A DNA stretch of 10,417 bases from Deltaproteobacteria bacterium (GTDB taxonomy: Bacteria > Myxococcota > UBA796 > SXON01): assembly GCA_947483545.1 (NCBI GenBank), contig CANKNP010000183.1, positions 1 through 10,417 on the forward strand, in the 5' to 3' direction. The number at the start of each line of letters is the position of its first letter. Within the stretch, counting starts at the first letter, position 1. The notes beneath the pieces are model-generated. The model had not been told where the DNA came from. It saw only the letters and a program-made list of their open reading frames with translations, and searched no databases. Below, one piece after another: positions 6,186 through 10,417 of this stretch. The translations under genes and the position numbers were made by a program.

Positions 6186-6971
6186 ATGTCTGCCACTTTC
6201 TTGCGGGTCGTCTCGGGGAGCCGCCTCGGGTTGAACATCGCGCTGAAGCCGCGGGAGACGCTGCTCATCGGGCGGCGAGAGGGCAACCTGCTGCTCGATG
6301 ACGCGCTGATCTCGGGCCGCCACTGCCAGATCATCCATCGGAACGGCGAGTTCGTCTTGCAGGACCTGGGGAGCACGAACGGCACGACGGTGGACGGGCG
6401 CCTCGTCCGCGAGCATGTGCTGAAGCCCGGCAACGAGATCGCGCTGGGGAGCACCCGCCTGCTGCTGTTCGCGGGCGACGGGATGGACGGCGCCACCCAC
6501 AGCGACGAAGCGGAGGCCGCCGCCGTCGCTGCATCCGCGCTTGCTGAGCCGGGGCGCGCGACGGAGGCCAACCTGGCGTGGCTGCTCGATGAGGAGCTGG
6601 TCGAGCTGGGCGGCAGCGCCGATCGGACCCGCGGGCCGGCAGACGTCATCGGCCAGGAGCTTCGGCTACCCCCCGGGCTCAACGCCGTGCTGGAGGTGAT
6701 CGCGGGGCAGGACACCGGCAAGGTCTACCGGTTCACCCGGGGCAACGTGCACATCGGCCGCCGCGTGGGCGAAGTCCCGCTGTCGGACGGCGAGGTGTCC
6801 CGCAGGCACTCGGTGATCGAGGTGTTCGGCCGCGAGATGATCTTCCTGCGCGACCTCGGCAGCACCAACGGCACCTACCACAACGGCAAGCGGAGCGGCG
6901 TCGGCCGGCTGCGGTCGGGCGACACCATCGGTGTCGGCAAGACGGTCCTCAAGCTCCAGGTGACCCGGTGA
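6186..6971 (+). CDS. Double FHA-domain protein
   Basis: Cytoplasmic 261-residue protein with two forkhead-associated domains, which bind phosphothreonine peptides made by Ser/Thr kinases. FHA1 (about 5-95): IGRR 28-31, SGRH 43-46, DLGSTNGT 60-67. FHA2 (about 167-260): IGRR 190-193, SRRH 205-208, DLGSTNGT 223-230. Both sets of phosphothreonine-contact residues (Arg, Ser, Asn) are intact, so both domains should bind. An Ala/Glu-rich linker (about 100-165) contains no catalytic motif. ATG 6186 is preferred over the in-frame TTG 6174, which would add only four residues; neither has a clear ribosome site. The stop overlaps the next gene's GTG by four bases (GTGA). The partner kinase is not in the window. 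Its coupling to two exported proteins suggests it links phosphorylation to the envelope module; that part is inference. Confidence 0.9.
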   Translation: MSATFLRVVSGSRLGLNIALKPRETLLIGRREGNLLLDDALISGRHCQIIHRNGEFVLQDLGSTNGTTVDGRLVREHVLKPGNEIALGSTRLLLFAGDGMDGATHSDEAEAAAVAASALAEPGRATEANLAWLLDEELVELGGSADRTRGPADVIGQELRLPPGLNAVLEVIAGQDTGKVYRFTRGNVHIGRRVGEVPLSDGEVSRRHSVIEVFGREMIFLRDLGSTNGTYHNGKRSGVGRLRSGDTIGVGKTVLKLQVTR

Positions 6972-7648
6972 TCGCAAGCTGGCTGTGTGTGTTTGTATTG
7001 CAAGGTTGGGCGGGCGTGAAAGAGGACGCCGCGACCGCCGCGGACACCACACTGGCGGTGGACGTCCGCGAGACAGCCTACCGACGGTTGATGGACCCCG
7101 CCAGCACCCAAGAGGTGATGGCCCGACTGAAGGCTTCCGACCTTGATCCTGCGCACCGCTGGGTGCTCATTCGCTCGCTCGGGCCGAACCCCAGCGATGA
7201 CGCGCGCGCCACGCTCGTCGCCCTCGTCGAGAGCAAGGACGCGATGGTGCGCGCCGCCGCGATGGAGGCGTTCGGCGACCGCAAGGACCGGGCGCTCACG
7301 GGCAAGGCGGTGAAGGGCCTGTCGGACCCTGCGCTGCTCGTTCACGCCGCCGCACTGGACGCTTTGATCCAGCTCAAAGACCCCTCCGCCCTGGCCGACC
7401 TCGACAAGGCGCTCCAGGATCCCGAGGGACGCTACAAGAGCACGTCGTTCCGTCAGAAGATCGTGATGGCCATGGCGGTGTGTGGACAGGACGCCGCGCG
7501 CTATCTGGCCGCCGCGCTGACCGACGATGACGAGGATGTGGCCCGCATCGCCAAAGAGAGCTTGGAGAAGATCGCGGGCTTCTCGTACGGCGAGGGGCGG
7601 ACGCCGGACCAAGAGGTCGAAGCCTGGCGCCGCTGGGCCGAGCGATGA
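6968..7648 (+). CDS. Exported HEAT-repeat protein
   Basis: A 226-residue protein with a hydrophobic N-terminus (1-16, IASWLCVFVLQGWAG) that reads as a short signal peptide or anchor. It lacks positive residues at its start, and Cys7 is too early for a lipobox. Then come repeated helix pairs typical of HEAT/PBS-lyase-type repeats (about 60-205), for example ARATLVALVESKDAMVRAAA, then KAVKGLSDPALLVHAAALDA and ARYLAAALTDDDEDVARIA. The end, PDQEVEAWRRWAER, resembles the W-rich tail that often closes such proteins. HEAT arrays are protein-binding scaffolds; no enzyme is implied. GTG 6968 overlaps the FHA stop by four bases, and its own stop overlaps the next ATG by four (ATGA), so the three genes are translationally coupled. 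Confidence 0.8.
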   Translation: MIASWLCVFVLQGWAGVKEDAATAADTTLAVDVRETAYRRLMDPASTQEVMARLKASDLDPAHRWVLIRSLGPNPSDDARATLVALVESKDAMVRAAAMEAFGDRKDRALTGKAVKGLSDPALLVHAAALDALIQLKDPSALADLDKALQDPEGRYKSTSFRQKIVMAMAVCGQDAARYLAAALTDDDEDVARIAKESLEKIAGFSYGEGRTPDQEVEAWRRWAER

Positions 7649-8547
7649 GCCCGCGCCGCCGGTTGAGCCCGGTCCGGACGATGGTGATGGTCGCGGGGCT
7701 TGGCCTGGGCGGGTGCTCGGGGGCCGAGGTCACCGAGGACGTCGACATGAACCCGCCCCGCGCAACGAAGAGCGGGCTCCCGACCTGGGAGGATGTGGAG
7801 TCGGGCCACCCCGAGGGGGCCACCAACCCGCCCTCGGCCGTGCTCATCGTCGCGACGAACGGGCTGCGCTGTTGGAAGGAATGGGTGGGCGCGGAGGAGA
7901 GGGGCCCCGGGAACCGGGTCGAAGACTGCGCCACCCCGTGCGGCACGGAGATCCAGTGCCCCGAGGAGCGAGCGACCAACCTGTTGATCGCCCACGCGGC
8001 GGCCAACCTGCCGGAGGGGAACCCGCCGGCTACGTCCTCCACGCCGGGGATTGGAAAAGGCACGCTGGAGCAAGAACTCGAGCAGATCCTGGTGCTTCCG
8101 CCGGAGGATGGCACGTCCACCAGCATCCGCGCGATGTCAAATCCACCGCCCGCCCCGATCCCCGCCCCCGTGAAGGGCAACCCACCAGGGAGCATGGACT
8201 CCGGGAGCGTCGCCGTCCACAAAGGCAAGGTAGAACTGGGCACGTTGGCCTTCGGGCCGGACCGCTTGGACGACCCGGGCGTGCGAAACGTCGTCAACAA
8301 GCGGCGCGGGTCCATGATGAGCTGCGTGGAGGCCGGGCTGAAGAGCGACCCCAACCTCGCCGGCCGCGTCAGGCTTGCATGGACCATCACCGCCGGTCGC
8401 GTGAGCGCGGCGCAGGTGCTCGACAACTCGACGGGGAGCAGCGCCGTCGGGGAGTGCCTGAGCCGCACGATACGGAGCGCGCGCTTCGACGTGGAGGTCA
8501 CCGGCGAGGTCGCGGAGCTGGCGGTGACGGTGGGGTCGGGGGAGTAG
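7645..8547 (+). CDS. Lipoprotein with AgmX/PglI-type (TonB-C-like) C-terminal domain
   Basis: A 300-residue protein. The N-terminus has four Arg (4-6, 11), a hydrophobic stretch 13-21 and lipobox LGGC with Cys24. Ser25 at +2 predicts outer-membrane sorting. Residues 60-120 carry Cys76, Cys95, Cys99 and Cys105, including CATPC but no heme motif, so disulfides or metal binding are possible. A Pro-rich linker (about 152-185) leads to the C-terminal domain (about 195-297). There MMSCVEAGLKSDPNLAGRV, a WTITAGRVSAAQVLD strand pair and VGECLSRTIRSARF match the AgmX/PglI C-terminal pattern of myxobacterial gliding and envelope proteins, including the Cys pair (227, 271). AgmX belongs to the gliding machinery of Myxococcus, but this domain is widespread, so motility cannot be concluded. 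ATG 7645 overlaps the HEAT stop. Confidence 0.82.
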   Translation: MSPRRRLSPVRTMVMVAGLGLGGCSGAEVTEDVDMNPPRATKSGLPTWEDVESGHPEGATNPPSAVLIVATNGLRCWKEWVGAEERGPGNRVEDCATPCGTEIQCPEERATNLLIAHAAANLPEGNPPATSSTPGIGKGTLEQELEQILVLPPEDGTSTSIRAMSNPPPAPIPAPVKGNPPGSMDSGSVAVHKGKVELGTLAFGPDRLDDPGVRNVVNKRRGSMMSCVEAGLKSDPNLAGRVRLAWTITAGRVSAAQVLDNSTGSSAVGECLSRTIRSARFDVEVTGEVAELAVTVGSGE

Positions 8548-8552
8548 GGCAG

Positions 8553-8575
8553 TCGCGAGCCGCTCCCCCTCGCGA
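8553..8575. other. Small inverted repeat after the AgmX-type lipoprotein gene
   Basis: TCGCGAG (8553-8559) and CTCGCGA (8569-8575) form a 7 bp stem with a 9 base loop just after the stop. Only a short TTTT follows, 14 bases later, so termination would be weak. It may be a partial terminator or a regulatory site between the module and lpdA. Confidence 0.35.
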
Positions 8576-8593
8576 TAAGCACCAGCCCCTTTT

Positions 8594-8598
8594 GGAGG
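8594..8598 (+). promoter_or_regulatory. Shine-Dalgarno GGAGG fixing a TTG start for lpdA
   Basis: GGAGG lies four bases before TTG 8603. The N-terminal Rossmann motif begins just seven residues later, so the TTG is the credible start. Confidence 0.75.
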
Positions 8599-8602
8599 CT
8601 CC

Positions 8603-10006
8603 TTGTCCGCATCCCATTACCAGGCCATCGTGCTTGGCGCCGGCCCCGGCAGCTACCCCTGCGCCATCCGGCTCGGCCAACTTGGCTTGAAGACCCTCGT
8701 GATTGAGCGGGAGTACTGGGGTGGCGTGTGCTTGAACGTCGGGTGCATCCCGTCGAAGGCATTGATCACCGCGGGCAAGCGCATGGAAGAGTTCCAACAC
8801 GCCGGCGCGATGGGCATCGAGTTCACCGGCACGCTGGCCATGAACATGACGAAGCTGCAGGCTTGGAAGAGCACGGTGACCGGGAAGCTGTCCGGAGGCG
8901 TGCGCACGCTGCTCAAGGGCAACAAGGTCGAGATGATGGAAGGAAGCGCCAGGTTCGTCAGCGCGAACGAGCTGGAGGTCCAGACGAAGGAGGGCCCGAA
9001 GCGCGTGAGCGCGGACCACATCGTGATCGCGACGGGGTCTCGGCCGATCGAAGTGCCAGGGTTCTCGTTCAAGGACACGCGGATCCTCGACTCCACCAAG
9101 GCGCTGGCGCTGCCGGAGATCCCCAAGCGCCTCGCGGTGATCGGCGGCGGGTACATCGGCCTCGAGATGGGCAGCATGTACCGGAAGCTTGGCAGCGAGG
9201 TGACCGTGATCGAGATGGCCGACCAGGTGCTCCCGGGCTTCGACCCCGACGTGGTCAAGCTCATCGAGCGAAAGCTGAAGAAGTCGGGTGTCACCGTGCA
9301 GTTGAAGTCCCAGGCGCTGGGCTGGGAGGAGTCCGACGGCGGCGCCACGCTGAAGTACAAGACCCCCGACGGCGAGAAGTCCATCACGGTGGACTACATC
9401 CTCGTGACCGTGGGACGCCGGCCCAACACCGACCAGATCGATCTGGAGAAGACCGGCGTCAAGATGGCCGGCCGGTTCATCGAGACCGACAAGCAGCTCA
9501 AGACCTCGGTCCCAGGGCTCTACGCGATCGGCGATTGCACGACAGGGCTCATGCTCGCGCACAAGGCGACCCACGACGGCGAGGTGTGCGCCGAGGTGAT
9601 CAAGGGCCACAAGGTGTTCAACGACGCGAAGACGGTACCCGCGGTGGTGTTCACGGACCCCGAGATCGCAACTGCGGGCTTGCAAGAGCCGGAAGCGCGC
9701 GCCGCAGGGTTTGAGGTCAAGGTCGGCAAGGTGCCCTTCGCCGCCATCGGCCGCGCGCTCACCACCAACGACACCGATGGCTTCATCAAGGTGATCGCCG
9801 ACAAGAAGACCAACCGCATCCTCGGCATCACCATCGTGGGACCGCACGCGTCGGACCTCATCAGCGAGGCTGTCTTGGCCGTCGAGATGGAGTGTGAGCT
9901 CATGGACATCGGGCTCTCGATCCACCCCCACCCGACGCTGTCAGAGGGCATCATGGAGGCGGCGAAGGCGGCGTTGGGCGAGGCGATTCATGTGTTGAAC
10001 GCTTGA
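8603..10006 (+). CDS. lpdA: Dihydrolipoyl dehydrogenase (E3)
   Basis: Flavoprotein that reoxidises dihydrolipoamide with NAD+ in pyruvate and 2-oxoglutarate dehydrogenase complexes, branched-chain equivalents and glycine cleavage (EC 1.8.1.4). It has 467 residues, the usual length. FAD motif GAGPGSYPCA 12-21 (Ser and Cys where Gly and Ala are common), redox disulfide CLNVGCIPSK with Cys43 and Cys48, ATGSRP 143-148, NAD motif GGGYIG 181-186, second FAD motif AIGDC 308-312, and C-terminal IHPHPTLSE with the catalytic pair His443/Glu448. All catalytic elements are present. The disulfide spacing and HPHPTLSE fit E3 better than glutathione or mercuric reductase. The start is TTG, supported by GGAGG. 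It follows the lipoprotein gene by 55 bp; no E1 or E2 gene is nearby, so its partner complex cannot be told from here. Confidence 0.96.
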   Translation: MSASHYQAIVLGAGPGSYPCAIRLGQLGLKTLVIEREYWGGVCLNVGCIPSKALITAGKRMEEFQHAGAMGIEFTGTLAMNMTKLQAWKSTVTGKLSGGVRTLLKGNKVEMMEGSARFVSANELEVQTKEGPKRVSADHIVIATGSRPIEVPGFSFKDTRILDSTKALALPEIPKRLAVIGGGYIGLEMGSMYRKLGSEVTVIEMADQVLPGFDPDVVKLIERKLKKSGVTVQLKSQALGWEESDGGATLKYKTPDGEKSITVDYILVTVGRRPNTDQIDLEKTGVKMAGRFIETDKQLKTSVPGLYAIGDCTTGLMLAHKATHDGEVCAEVIKGHKVFNDAKTVPAVVFTDPEIATAGLQEPEARAAGFEVKVGKVPFAAIGRALTTNDTDGFIKVIADKKTNRILGITIVGPHASDLISEAVLAVEMECELMDIGLSIHPHPTLSEGIMEAAKAALGEAIHVLNA

Positions 10007-10035
10007 CGCCGCGGACGACACGTGATCGGCGGAGG

Positions 10036-10130
10036 TCAGGGGCCCGCCGCCGCCGCCTCGCTCCACGTGGATGTGGTCGGGTCGATGCGGTCGCCCAGCT
10101 CCACCAGCTCGAGCACCCGACCAGAGGCCG
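10036..10130 (-). pseudogene. Possible C-terminal remnant of a convergent gene
   Basis: Reading leftward, a frame ending in TGA (10038-10036) encodes RVLELVELGDRIDPTTST followed by WSEAAAAGP. Nearly all its codons end in G or C, and it looks like a genuine protein C-terminus placed 29 bp from the convergent lpdA stop. Upstream the same frame stays open through the palindromic element to about 10407, but that part has the composition of repeat DNA (Arg/Pro/Gly-rich). I do not recognise a family. It may be a gene end cut off by the repeat element, or a chance frame. Confidence 0.3.
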
Positions 10131-10139
10131 GTACCGGCC
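10126..10139. repeat. 14 bp perfect palindrome
   Basis: GGCCGGTACCGGCC reads the same on both strands. It lies where the coding-like minus tail gives way to repeat DNA. It could be a protein-binding site, part of the neighbouring repeat element, or chance in GC-rich DNA. Confidence 0.5.
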
Positions 10140-10166
10140 CTCCCCCGCGACGAGAAGTACGCTTCT

Positions 10167-10290
10167 CCCCTTCTCCCTCCGGGAGAAGGGGGCGCCGTCT
10201 TGGGCGCCGGATGAGGGCTCCCCGCGGATGTTGAGCGGCCCTCATCCGCCCGCGAGTACCCGGGCACCTTCTCCCGCAAGCGGGAGAAGG
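10167..10290. repeat. Composite REP-like palindromic element (three inverted repeats)
   Basis: Hairpin 1: CCCCTTCTCCC (10167-10177) pairs perfectly with GGGAGAAGGGG (10181-10191) around TCC. Central inverted repeat: CGGATGAGGGC (10208-10218) and GCCCTCATCCG (10238-10248), 19 bases apart. Hairpin 2: CCTTCTCCCG (10267-10276) pairs with CGGGAGAAGG (10281-10290) around CAAG. Hairpins 1 and 2 share the CCTTCTCCC core, so the whole 124 bp can also fold as one long palindrome. This mirrors the intergenic palindromic repeats found in many proteobacterial genomes. As a hairpin right after lpdA it might also stabilise or end transcripts, but no T run follows. Confidence 0.8.
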
Positions 10291-10417
10291 GGAAAACCTT
10301 CGAAATCCGCCGCTGGGCCCGCGCCGATGACCACGGCCGTTCCACGGGGGCCTCGCCGGCTCAGGATGGCCCCAAGGCCGCCCACACCCGACAAAGCTCC
10401 CGCCCATCCCGTCATCA

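Larger units (their letters stand above)
10007..10417. other. 411 bp terminal stretch without a confident gene
   Basis: After lpdA the sequence holds a minus-strand coding-like tail (10036-10130), a palindrome GGCCGGTACCGGCC (10126-10139), a composite palindromic element (10167-10290) and about 125 bp of GC-rich DNA in which I see nothing recognisable. No T-rich terminator for lpdA is visible. Confidence 0.6.

Noticed and set aside
7925..7945. CATPC in the AgmX-type lipoprotein as a c-type heme site
   Set aside because: The motif is followed by Gly, not His, so CxxCH is absent.
1..10417. tRNA or rRNA genes, integrases, transposases, toxin-antitoxin or phage-defence genes
   Set aside because: None of these is recognisable on either strand; all clear coding frames are accounted for by the listed genes.

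Overview
The window is high-GC bacterial DNA whose coding frames have strongly G/C-rich third codon positions. A MopE-type Asp-rich calcium/metal-motif lipoprotein, a lipoprotein ending in an AgmX/PglI-type domain, a double-FHA protein and several small lipoproteins together suggest a Myxococcota (former Deltaproteobacteria) relative. This is inference from gene content; there is no rRNA or other phylogenetic marker here.

Layout. Positions 1-163 hold the end of a 52-54 bp tandem repeat array, followed by a 15-bp-stem hairpin (201-234) and a run of ten C (282-291) just before an ABC-F ATPase of the Uup type (160-2220, +). This gene has no credible in-frame start as written. After a 142 bp gap comes an Asp-rich MopE-repeat lipoprotein (2363-3178, +). 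It runs head-on into a SWIM-zinc-finger/ATP-dependent DNA ligase gene (2829-4106, -). Both genes appear to have lost their 3' ends at about 3150-3165, so the ligase frame now reads backwards through the MopE repeats. The ligase is translationally coupled (TGATG) to an upstream helical-repeat lipoprotein candidate (4106-4696, -), whose 5' end abuts or overlaps the divergent GNAT acetyltransferase (4689-5180, +).

From the GNAT gene rightward, six + strand genes are tightly packed: GNAT acetyltransferase, hydroxymethylglutaryl-CoA lyase, double-FHA protein, exported HEAT-repeat protein, lipoprotein with AgmX/PglI C-terminal domain and, after 55 bp, dihydrolipoyl dehydrogenase (8603-10006). FHA, HEAT and AgmX genes overlap by 4 bp each. 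They look like one cytoplasm-to-envelope module: a phosphothreonine-reading adaptor, an exported scaffold and a lipid-anchored protein with a TonB-C-like domain. The two metabolic enzymes (leucine/ketone body catabolism; E3 of 2-oxoacid dehydrogenases) lack their usual partners in the window.

The last 411 bp contain no convincing complete gene. They hold a coding-like minus-strand tail (10036-10130), a 14 bp perfect palindrome and a composite REP-like palindromic element (10167-10290). The best candidates for something undescribed are the FHA-HEAT-AgmX lipoprotein module and the SWIM-ligase/TPR-like lipoprotein pair. The most concrete anomalies are the double truncation at the MopE/ligase junction and the C-tract frameshift at the uup start.
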